64,000 nt of DNA. It comes from Pelomonas asaccharophilus_A. Its GTDB lineage: Bacteria; Pseudomonadota; Gammaproteobacteria; Burkholderiales; Burkholderiaceae_C. This document shows, piece after piece, positions 16,486 through 24,700 of the stretch. The stretch is taken from positions 372,001 to 436,000 of the forward strand of contig NZ_JAVDXV010000005.1 of NCBI RefSeq assembly GCF_031458115.1, read 5' to 3'. Within the stretch, counting starts at the first letter, position 1. The number at the start of each line of letters is the position of its first letter. The position numbers and the translations under genes are program-made. The notes under the pieces were generated by a model. It was not told the origin of the DNA. It did no database searches and saw nothing but the letters and a program-made list of their open reading frames with translations.

Positions 16486-18276
16486 ATGCCCAAGAGTGAC
16501 TGGACCCCCAACTACGGCGAACTGGACGCTGCGCCGCCGGCCTGGGCTGCCAAGCGCCCCGTGCGCATCGCGCTGCTGGGTGACTTCGGCGCCGGTGCCG
16601 CGTCGGGCCGGCTGGACACCGGGCCCGACCTCGCGCGCCGCAAGCCCAAGTCGGTCGAGTTCGACAACCTCGAAGACTGGTTGGGCCAGCAAGGCATCAC
16701 GCTGACGTTGCCCATAGGCAGCAAGCGCGGCGGCGTGGAGGTGCAGCTCAACGACCTGGAGTCCTTCCACCCCGACACGCTGTACCGAGAGCTGGACCTG
16801 TTCAAGAAATTGCTGGACCTGCGCAAGCGGCTCAACAACACCGCCACGTTCGACAAGGCCGCCGCCGACGTCGCCAAGCTGACCGGCGTGAAGAAGAAGG
16901 CCTCGCGCGCCGGCCGCGGCCTGCGCTCGCGCGGCGCCGCACCGGCCGCAGGCGCCAAGCTGGACGACTTCGCCCGCCTGACCGGCCGCGCCAGCGCGCC
17001 GGCCGACGGCGGCGGCATCGACGCGCTGCTGCGCGACGTGGTGGGCCCGTTCATCGTGCCGTCGGCCAAGCCCGAGAAGACCGCGCTGCTGGCGGCGCTG
17101 GACGGCGCCATCTCCGACGGCATGCGCGCCGTGCTGCACCAGGCCGACTTCCAGACCGCCGAGTCGCTGTGGCGCGGCGTGGACTTCCTGCTGCGCCGGC
17201 TGGAGACGGGGCCGATGCTGCAGGTCCACCTGATCGACGTCAGCGCCGAGGAGTTCGCCGCCGACCTCAGCGCCGGCGACGACCTGACCGAGACCGGTCT
17301 GTACCGTCTGCTGGTGGAGCAGCCCAGCCAGAGCAAGGACGGCGGCTACACCTACATCGCCGGCCTGTACGACTTCGAGGCCTCGCCGCCGCACACCGAG
17401 CTGCTGGGCCGCATGGCCAAGGTCGCCAACGCCGCCGGCGCGACCTTCTTCACCGCGATGGCGGTGGACGACCTCGCCAACCCCAAGAAGCCACCGCACC
17501 CGCTGGTGGCCGAGGCCTTAGCCGCGCTGAAGGCGCTGCCCGAGGCGAAGCGGCTGAGCCTGCTGGGTCCGCGCTTCCTGCTGCGCCACCCGTACGGCAA
17601 GAAGAGCGACCCGATCTCGTCGTTCGCGTTCGAGGAGTTCACGGCGGCCGACGGCCTCACCGGCATGCTGTGGGGGCACCCCACCTTGCTGGCACTGACG
17701 GCGCTGGCCGGCCAGGGCGGCACGCCCACCATCAACGATCTGCCCTTCCACCACTTCGTCGATGCCGATGGCGACAGCACGGCCCTGCCCTGCACGGAGC
17801 GCTTCCTGTCGGCCGCGGCCGTGTCGGCGCTGGGTGCCTACGGCATTGGCGCGCTGGTGGCGCACAAGGGTGAGCCGGTCGTGCGGCTGTCTGGCCTGGG
17901 CAGCATCGCCGCGGCCGGCGCGGCGTCCAAGGCCGGTGCGCGCGCGGGCATCGAGATGAGCGTGCGCGCCAAGCTGCCGGACGGCGCAGCGGCGGCGCGG
18001 CCGGGCAAGACGGCTGTGCAGGACACTGGCGACGGCAGCGACGCGTCGTCCAGTGACGACGCCGACGACCTGCTGGCCAGCCTGGGCGGCTCGGACGGCA
18101 GTGACGACGGTAGCAGCGGTGGCGGCGACGACGACCTGGACGCGCTGCTGGCCAGCCTCGGCGGCGATGGCGACGAGGCTGGCGGCGCTGACTCGCCGGC
18201 CGACGACGCGAGCGCGGGGTCGGCCGACGAGGGCATGGATCCGGAGCTGGCAGCCCTGCTCGCCTCGCTGGGCTGA
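16486..18276 (+). CDS. TssB/TssC-like fused sheath-type protein with acidic LLASLG tail
   Basis: 596 aa. Residues 24-125 read like TssB: RIALLGDFGAG, RRKPKSVEFDNLEDWL, and LESFHPDTLYRELDLF. Residues 175-450 read like the N-terminal part of TssC: ALDGAISDGMRAVLHQADFQ, ESLWRGVDFLLRRLET, GLYRLLVEQPS and LGPRFLLRHPYGKKSDPISS. The usual C-terminal TssC handshake strands are not evident; instead there is a Gly/Ala linker. After it comes an acidic Ser/Asp/Gly tail (residues 513-596) holding three LLASLG motifs at 529-534, 554-559 and 591-596, the last at the very end. Canonical TssB/TssC form the contractile sheath. A single-chain combination suggests a sheath accessory, a baseplate/sheath adaptor or a TssA-like component. 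The ATG at 16486 follows GAAGGA. Confidence 0.75.
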   Translation: MPKSDWTPNYGELDAAPPAWAAKRPVRIALLGDFGAGAASGRLDTGPDLARRKPKSVEFDNLEDWLGQQGITLTLPIGSKRGGVEVQLNDLESFHPDTLYRELDLFKKLLDLRKRLNNTATFDKAAADVAKLTGVKKKASRAGRGLRSRGAAPAAGAKLDDFARLTGRASAPADGGGIDALLRDVVGPFIVPSAKPEKTALLAALDGAISDGMRAVLHQADFQTAESLWRGVDFLLRRLETGPMLQVHLIDVSAEEFAADLSAGDDLTETGLYRLLVEQPSQSKDGGYTYIAGLYDFEASPPHTELLGRMAKVANAAGATFFTAMAVDDLANPKKPPHPLVAEALAALKALPEAKRLSLLGPRFLLRHPYGKKSDPISSFAFEEFTAADGLTGMLWGHPTLLALTALAGQGGTPTINDLPFHHFVDADGDSTALPCTERFLSAAAVSALGAYGIGALVAHKGEPVVRLSGLGSIAAAGAASKAGARAGIEMSVRAKLPDGAAAARPGKTAVQDTGDGSDASSSDDADDLLASLGGSDGSDDGSSGGGDDDLDALLASLGGDGDEAGGADSPADDASAGSADEGMDPELAALLASLG

Positions 18277-18285
18277 CGGAACCGA

Positions 18286-18310
18286 GGCGCCCGGTTCGAG
18301 GCCGGGCGCC
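18286..18310. terminator. Hairpin between convergent genes
   Basis: GGCGCCCGG pairs perfectly with CCGGGCGCC across a seven-base loop, in the 45-bp gap between the sheath-like gene (+) and the 394-aa gene (-). No clear T tract follows on either strand, so termination efficiency is uncertain. Confidence 0.5.
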
Positions 18311-18321
18311 CTGCGCCTGGC

Positions 18322-19506
18322 CTACTTCTTGGCCGCGATCTTCTGCGCGCCGGTCACGATGGTCTTGATCGGGCCGGCGACCTCCTTGATGACACCCACC
18401 GCCGTCTTCAGCTTGGTCAGGCTGCTCACCAGCTTGGGCATCGCCTTCGTGACATCCTCGGGGCTGAACTTCTTGGCGGCCTCCTTGGCGTCGAGCGCCT
18501 GCTTGCTCACCTCGCTGATCTCCGCCAGCGCCTTGAACGCGCCGTCCATGGACTTCTGCACCTTGATCGACTCCGCGTACAGCTTGTCGGCCTCGGGACT
18601 GCCCGCTTTGGCCTTGGCCAGCTGATCGGCGATCTCCTGGAGTTCCTTGACCTGGCGCAGCGTCTTGTCGCGCGCCACCGCGGCGAACTTGTCCAGCTGG
18701 CCCACATGCTTGTCCAGCGCCTCCACATCGGCCGACATGTAGGCCTTGAAGGCCTTGACCTTGTCCCACGTGCCGGCGGTCTTCTGCTTGGCCGCGTTCA
18801 AGGCCACCGCCGACTTCAGGATGGCCTTGGCATCCGCCTCCACGGCCGCCAGCGTGTTGGCCAGCACGTCATAGCTCTTGGTCACTTCGGAGACCGAGCC
18901 CAGCAGCGCCTTGCCGGCCGTCACCAGCGCGGCCAGCACCACCGGTGCGATGGCGGCGCCGGCGCCCATGGTGACCACGCTGGCCGCGATGGTGACGGCG
19001 GCCGCCGTCAGCGTGAGCAGCACCATGATGGCGATCTTGACCCCGATCTTGGCCTTGGCCTTGGTGATCTTGAGCTTCATCTCCTTGATGGACGCCTCGT
19101 AGGCCTCGTCATAGGCCTTCTGGGCGAGCTTGCGCGCCATCTCGATCCAGGTCTTGCACTTGGCGACCAGGTTGGCATTCGTCTTGTCGACGACCTGCTC
19201 CATCAACTTCTTGACGTCACCCTTCTTGTCCTTGGACAGCTTGTCCAGCGCGTCCTCGGTGGTGTCCATGGCCTTCTGCATGTCGCCGAACCAGCCATTG
19301 CTCATCTTGTTGAACTCGGGCGTGAACCGCTTCTCGAACTGCTGCTCGAAGACCTTGAACTGCTTGTCGGGCATCTCCTTGACGTCCTCGGTGGTGAACT
19401 TGATGTCCACCGCGATCTCGGGCTGCTTGAGCAGCTTCTTCTTTGCGATGACGGGCACTTTCCAGTTCGGCACGTCGATGACGACGCCTTGTCTCAGTCC
19501 GGGCAT
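18322..19506 (-). CDS. Uncharacterised helical protein with hydrophobic central hairpin (putative membrane-active)
   Basis: 394 aa, Lys/Ala/Glu-rich, with no signal peptide. Residues 1-40 look beta-like (VVIDVPNWKVPVIAKKK). Residues 40-150 and 210-394 are long amphipathic helices with coiled-coil character. The centre (about 154-205) is a nearly uninterrupted hydrophobic block with a Gly-rich turn (VVTMGAGAAIAPVV), which could be two membrane-inserting helices. This overall plan (long helices flanking a hydrophobic hairpin, soluble otherwise) resembles alpha-helical pore-forming toxins. That is a shape argument only; no family is recognised. It is the last gene of the tpsB-tpsA-caspase array, 49 bp after the 226-aa gene, but could alternatively be T6SS cargo given the neighbouring locus. 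Confidence 0.7.
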   Translation of the reverse strand: MPGLRQGVVIDVPNWKVPVIAKKKLLKQPEIAVDIKFTTEDVKEMPDKQFKVFEQQFEKRFTPEFNKMSNGWFGDMQKAMDTTEDALDKLSKDKKGDVKKLMEQVVDKTNANLVAKCKTWIEMARKLAQKAYDEAYEASIKEMKLKITKAKAKIGVKIAIMVLLTLTAAAVTIAASVVTMGAGAAIAPVVLAALVTAGKALLGSVSEVTKSYDVLANTLAAVEADAKAILKSAVALNAAKQKTAGTWDKVKAFKAYMSADVEALDKHVGQLDKFAAVARDKTLRQVKELQEIADQLAKAKAGSPEADKLYAESIKVQKSMDGAFKALAEISEVSKQALDAKEAAKKFSPEDVTKAMPKLVSSLTKLKTAVGVIKEVAGPIKTIVTGAQKIAAKK

Positions 19507-19555
19507 GGGAGAACTCCTGTGGCAGTTGGAGGGGAAGGGTCAGTCGCGCAGGCGC

Positions 19556-20236
19556 CTAGTGGTCCTGCGACACCTGGGTCAGGTTGACATTCAATGTCTT
19601 GGTGGGGATGTCGAAGTCCAGCTCGAAATACAGGCGCCAGGTCGTACCGGTGCCCATGCTGGGCTCGTCGATGTAGGCCTTCCAGCCCTTGCCTGGCTGC
19701 TCGTGGCATTGGTGCTTGGCGAAGCGCGGGTCCCAGCCGCCGCTGCTGCCGCCGCCGCCCACGTAGCTGTAGCTCGCGGTCTTGCCCATCTGCGTCATCA
19801 AGTCCTTGAGGTCGACGACGAAGTTGGCCGGGCACGCCTTCAGGTTGGCGCCGCGCAGGTGCACCTTCACGTGCGGCGGTTTGCTGTTGCGCTTGATCGC
19901 GCGCGGCGTCTTGTCACCGCTGGCAGGCGCGGCGATGGCCACCTTGAACTTGAGCACGCGGTCCCACAATTCCAGCTCGACGTTGTAGGTACCGGGCTCC
20001 TCCAGGTTGCTGGTGATCTTGCGCGGCTTGCCGGGCGACTTGACGCCGCTGGCCTCCACCACGGTCTCCCACAGCTTGGCCTGCCAACGCACCGTGTCGA
20101 TGAACTTGCCGTCCAGGTCCAGTTCGGCGTTGGTGGTCTTGAAGTTGAAGGTCTTGCCGTCGAGCTTGTTCTCCAGTTCGGAGATCACCTTGGCGGACAA
20201 CTCGGTCGCGCTCAGGTCGATGTGGGCCTTGGCCAT
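19556..20236 (-). CDS. Uncharacterised 226-aa beta-rich protein
   Basis: No recognised family. The start MAKAHIDLSATELS at 20236 has no signal peptide or membrane helix. The pattern of short alternating hydrophobic strands (TYNVELELWDRVLKFKVAI, then HVKVHLRGANLKACPANFVV, then TTWRLYFELDFDIPTKTLNV) suggests an all-beta fold of two sandwiches joined by a basic linker. A Gly/Ser-rich loop (YVGGGGSSGGWDPRFAKHQC) sits in the second half, and its two cysteines could pair. It lies 64 bp after the caspase gene and 49 bp before the helical protein, so co-transcription is likely. Possible roles are a partner or neutralising protein of the helical protein, or a substrate adaptor. Confidence 0.7.
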   Translation of the reverse strand: MAKAHIDLSATELSAKVISELENKLDGKTFNFKTTNAELDLDGKFIDTVRWQAKLWETVVEASGVKSPGKPRKITSNLEEPGTYNVELELWDRVLKFKVAIAAPASGDKTPRAIKRNSKPPHVKVHLRGANLKACPANFVVDLKDLMTQMGKTASYSYVGGGGSSGGWDPRFAKHQCHEQPGKGWKAYIDEPSMGTGTTWRLYFELDFDIPTKTLNVNLTQVSQDH

Positions 20237-20300
20237 GGGGTCTCACTGCAGTGGCGTTCTGCATGTGTAACTCCGGCACGGCGCCGGTTCCCGCAAGCTG

Positions 20301-21797
20301 CTACTTGCGCACGTTATCCAGGTCCGGCGGCGGCGTGTAGCCCAGGTCGCGGGCGCGTGACTCGAACTGCGAGGCCAGCAGCGGCTGGCCCGTGTTGCGG
20401 AAGTGCAGCGCCAGCTCGTAGCTGGCAATACCGTTGCCTAACGCGACGGCGAACTGCAGCCAGCCCTCGTAGCGTGACTGCGTCGCCGACGAACCGCTGA
20501 AGTTGCGGAAGCGCGCGGCCATGCGGGCCGCCGCGTCCTTGTCGCCGCGGCCGCAGCGCAGCAGGTCCTGGCGCTGCTCGCCGGGCATGTCGTCGCTGAG
20601 CGTGAACGCTGCGCGGTACAGCCGCACGTCGCTGCGCTTGAGCGCCTTCACGGCCGTGCGGGCGCCATCGCGCGCCACCTGCACACCGGGCGCGAACGGG
20701 CTCTGCGGCCGCGCCTCCAGGAAGGTCTCGCACAGTTGCACGACCTCGGCGGGCCAAGCCATCTGCTCCAGCTTCTTCAGCCAGTCGTCCTCGTCGATGT
20801 CCGCAACGATCGGCGCTGCCGGGCCGGCGCGCTTGGGCTCCACGGTCAGCCGCACGCGCGTGTGGTCGGCGATGAAGGGGTCTTGTGCCAGCTCGCGCAC
20901 AGCGGCGACCGGATGCTTCAGCATGGTCTCGCGCACGTCGGTGCGCACCAGGTGCATCAGCTCGGGGAAGGTGGTCTGATCCGACACGCTGCCCATCAGC
21001 TTCACGAGCGAGCCGGTGTAGAAGGTGTTCTGCGTCTCGACGGCCGGCGCGATGGCCGGCTTGCCGGCCGCGGTGGAGAAGCTGATGAGGCAGCCCGGCG
21101 GCGCCTCGACCTGGTTCAGGCCCGCCACCTCGCCGGCCTTCAGGCCCGTGCGGCAGGCGTCCACGACGGCGATGACCATGCCGTCGCGCCGTGGCGGCAG
21201 CCGGCGCACGACATCGCTGAGCAACTGCACGCTGGCGGTCTGCAGCACATCGGCGCGCGCCGACGGGTTCAGCCCGGCCGGCAGCAGCAGGTTGGCAGCA
21301 TCCACCTGGATGCCGTGGCCGCCGAAGTAGAAGAAGATGGTTGCATCCGGCGGGCTGCTGGCGGCCTCGGTGACGAAGGCGTCCAGCGCGCGGCGGGCCG
21401 CTGGCAGGTCCAGGTCCAGCGCGGTCGTCACCTTGAAGCCGCGCCGGGCCAGCGCGCCCTCCAGGTCGCGCAGGTTCTTCGGGATGGGCGGCAGGTCGAA
21501 GGGCTGCGGGTAGCTGCGGTTGCCCAGCAGCAGCGCCAGGCGGATCTCGCTGCTGGGCGCCAGCGCGGCGGGCTCCGAAGCAGATGCTGCGGCGGCCGGC
21601 TGCGCGGCCGAGGCCGGCGCCGCCTGCGGGGCGGGCGGTTGCGCGGGGGGTTGAACAGGCTTGGCCTGCTGCGCCTCGCGCCCGTATTGCGCGAGCGCCC
21701 GCGGCGCCCCCAGCAGCGCGCCAGCGCCCAACAGCGAACCGCACACGAGGCGGCGGCGGCGTGGGTCAGGCAGGGTCACATCGGATTCGTTGGACAT
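20301..21797 (-). CDS. Caspase-like (peptidase C14) protein with Tat/Sec-type export signal
   Basis: 498 aa from the ATG at 21797; a GTG one codon earlier is less likely. The N terminus has RRRRLVCGSLLGAGALLG and then ALA-Q, a twin-arginine-like signal, so a periplasmic or exported protein is expected. A Pro/Ala/Gln linker (about 40-80) leads to the caspase fold at 84-330. The catalytic dyad is present: His161 in YFGGHG and Cys215 in VVDACRTG. The IRLALLLGNRSYPQPFDLPP opening and the alpha/beta order match prokaryotic caspase homologues. The last 150 residues are helical with TPR-like composition (YEGWLQFAVALGNGIASYEL). The start codon overlaps the tpsA stop (TGATG), implying translational coupling with the exoprotein. 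A role in processing or releasing that exoprotein is inferred. Confidence 0.9.
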   Translation of the reverse strand: MSNESDVTLPDPRRRRLVCGSLLGAGALLGAPRALAQYGREAQQAKPVQPPAQPPAPQAAPASAAQPAAAASASEPAALAPSSEIRLALLLGNRSYPQPFDLPPIPKNLRDLEGALARRGFKVTTALDLDLPAARRALDAFVTEAASSPPDATIFFYFGGHGIQVDAANLLLPAGLNPSARADVLQTASVQLLSDVVRRLPPRRDGMVIAVVDACRTGLKAGEVAGLNQVEAPPGCLISFSTAAGKPAIAPAVETQNTFYTGSLVKLMGSVSDQTTFPELMHLVRTDVRETMLKHPVAAVRELAQDPFIADHTRVRLTVEPKRAGPAAPIVADIDEDDWLKKLEQMAWPAEVVQLCETFLEARPQSPFAPGVQVARDGARTAVKALKRSDVRLYRAAFTLSDDMPGEQRQDLLRCGRGDKDAAARMAARFRNFSGSSATQSRYEGWLQFAVALGNGIASYELALHFRNTGQPLLASQFESRARDLGYTPPPDLDNVRK

Positions 21798-24700
21798 CAC
21801 TTACAGCTCAGAACGGGTTGGGCGGCGGGGTCGCATTGCACCGGCGGCGCGGCGCCTTCGCTGCCCTGCGTGGAGGCGCGGCCGGGGCCTACTTCGGCGA
21901 TGACGCCGGAGCGCAGGCGCACGGTCACGTTCTCCGTCCGCACCGTCTCCTGGAAGCGCGCCCGGCGGGCGTCCTCGGCGTCGCCGTTGATGGAGGAGAG
22001 CGCACCGGAGGCGGCGGGCGTCAGCGGCAGGACTCCGTTATAGATCACCGGGACTTCCGTTGCCTGACTGGCCCCATCGTGGAAGAAGCGATAGCCCGGC
22101 CCGCCCGATGCCGGCTGGCTGCCGATCACGGGGCCGCTCAGCACCACCGCCACCGCGCCCTGGGCGCCGTCCTTGGGCAGCACGGTCAGGTAGCCGGCAT
22201 TGGGGCCGCTGGTGCGCGCACCGGTGGCCGTGGAGCCCACCACCACGCGCAGCGGCCGGCCGTTGATGGCGCCGAAGCTGCCCGAGCCCGTGAAGGCGCC
22301 GGGCGCCAGCTCCAGCGTCATGGCGGGCAGCGACAGCGCGCGGCCCAGAACGATCTCGTCGAAGGGCAGACGCGCGACGAGTTGCGCCTCGTCCACCGTA
22401 CCCAGCCGCTCGGCGCGGATGCTGACGACGTCAGCCTCGATGCCGGCGTCTCCCACCAGCACCTGCTTGCCCGCCACGCGCACCAGCGACTGCACTGCGT
22501 ACTGCCCCTTGGCATTGGGCGTCCAGGCCGTGTTGTAGCCGGCACCGCTGAGCACCGAGAGCTGGCCCTTGAAATCGTTGGCGTCCTGCCCCAACAGCAC
22601 GGAGCCGCCGCCGCTGGCGTGAACTGCCAGCCTGGCGCCCTCGTCCACCGTGATGGCGCCGGACGCACCCTGCTGCACGGTCGCCTCGGCCGTGGCCATG
22701 GCCAGCCCGGCGACCGGCACCTGGGCCGTGCCCTGAGGCGTGGCCTTGGCGTCGTCGGGCGCTGCCGTGGCGACGAGGGTGAGGTTGCCGCCCGACAGCT
22801 TCAGCGCCCCATCGAGCTGCAGCCGCGGCGCCTCGATGCGACCGCCGCCGGACAGCGTCACGTCACCCAGCACCAGGCCGTCCTTCGCCGTGACCAGCGC
22901 CTGGCCGCCGCGCAAGCCCAGCGGCCCGATGCCGAACTGATTGCTGCTGGCGCTGGCATCGATGCGGCTGCCGCTCAGCGTCAGGCCGGCTGGGTTGGTG
23001 AGCGTCAGGCTGCCGGTGTAGACCTGCTCGCCCTGCGTCGTCAGGTTGCCGGCCAGGCGCACGCTGCCGGCGGCCTGCAAGGCCGCGATGGTCTCGGCGC
23101 CGCCCAGCTGCAGCTGCGCGCCGGCCGCCACGCGCACGGCGCTGGCGTCGGGCAGGCGCTCGGCGCCCGTGGTGATGAGGCTGCCGCCCTGCACGTCGGT
23201 CGCGCCGGTGTAGGCGTTGGCGGCGTTCGCCAGCGTGACCTGGCCGCGCGCGACGACGAGGCTGCCGCTGCCGGTGATGGCCTGGTCCAGCTGCAGCGGG
23301 TCGTCGCGCTCCAGGCGCAGCTGTCCCTGGTTGCGGATCTCGCCTTCGCCCAGGCTGCCCGCGGCCGTCAGCGCCACGCTGCCGGCCTCGATGACGGTGG
23401 CTCCGCTGTTGCGCTGCGCGGCGGTCAGCGTCAGCGTGCCGAGGCCCTGCTTGACGAGGCTGCCGCTGCCGCTGGCGACGCCGTCGAAGCGGCTGTCGGC
23501 ACCGCCCGCGCCCAGCGCCAGGCGCGCGTTCAAGGCCAGCGCGCCGGCACCGGACAGCGACGCGACGGCCTGGTCGGCGTTGACCTGCACGCTGGCGCCG
23601 GCGTCCACGGCCAGCGTGCTGGCGCCGTGCAAGGCCTGGGCCACATGCAAGGACAGCGTGCCGCCGCTGACGTGCGTGCTGCCCGTGTAGACATTGGCCG
23701 CGCCCAGGCCCAGCGTGCCGCTGCCCTGCTTCACGAGGCCGCCGCTGCCGCTGATGACGCCGTCGAAGCGGCTGCTGCGGCCGCTGGTGCCCAGCGTCAG
23801 CGTGTGCGCGCCCAGCGCCACGTGGCCCGCGCCGTCCAGCGCGCCCAACGGCTGGTCTGACAGCAGCGCCAGCGTCGCGCCCGCAGCCACGCCGACGCCG
23901 GTCGTCGTGGGCAGCACGCCCGCGCCGTCCAGTTGCAGGCGGCCGGCGGCCACCTGCACATCGCCGGCCAGGTCGTGCCGGCCCGCCAGCGTGAACTCAC
24001 CGGCGCCCAGCTTGACCAATCCACCCCGGCCAGTCAGCCGGCCATCGAAGCGCGTGCTGCCGCCGTTGGCACCCACGGCCAGTTGCGCGGTCTGCACGTC
24101 CACCGTGCCGGCACCGGCCAGCGAACCCAGCCGGATGTCCTGTTGCACGGTCAGCGTCGCGCCGGCATCCACGCTGACGGCCGTGCGTTCGTTCAATGCG
24201 TTAGCGCCGGCCAGCAGCAGCTCGCCGCCGGCCACGCGCGTGGCGCCGTCATGCGCGCCGTTCCCGCCCAACGTGAAGCGGCCGCTGCCCGTCTTGGTGA
24301 GTCCGCCGGTGCCGCTGATGTCGCCATCGAAGCGCGTGTCACTCCCGTCGGCACCGGTGGCCAGCGTGAAGGCGCCCAGGTCCACCGCGCCGGCGCCGCT
24401 CAGCGAGCCGGCGGTCTGGTCGTGGCCCAGCACCAGGCGCGCATCGGCCGCCAGCTGGATGGCGCTGGTGGCCGGCAGTGCGCCGGCCGCATCGGCGCGC
24501 AGCGTGCCGGCATTGACCTGCGTGGCGCCGCTGTAGTGGTTGGCCGCCGCCAGGCTCAACGTGCCGCCGCCATCCAGGCGCAGGCCCCAGCCCGCGCCGC
24601 CGTCGCCGATGGCGCCGCTGATCGTCAGGCCCTCGCCACCGGCCAGCAGCCCCGCGCGCGCGGCGCGCGCCAGCGGGGCGCGGGTCAGCACGCGCAGGTC

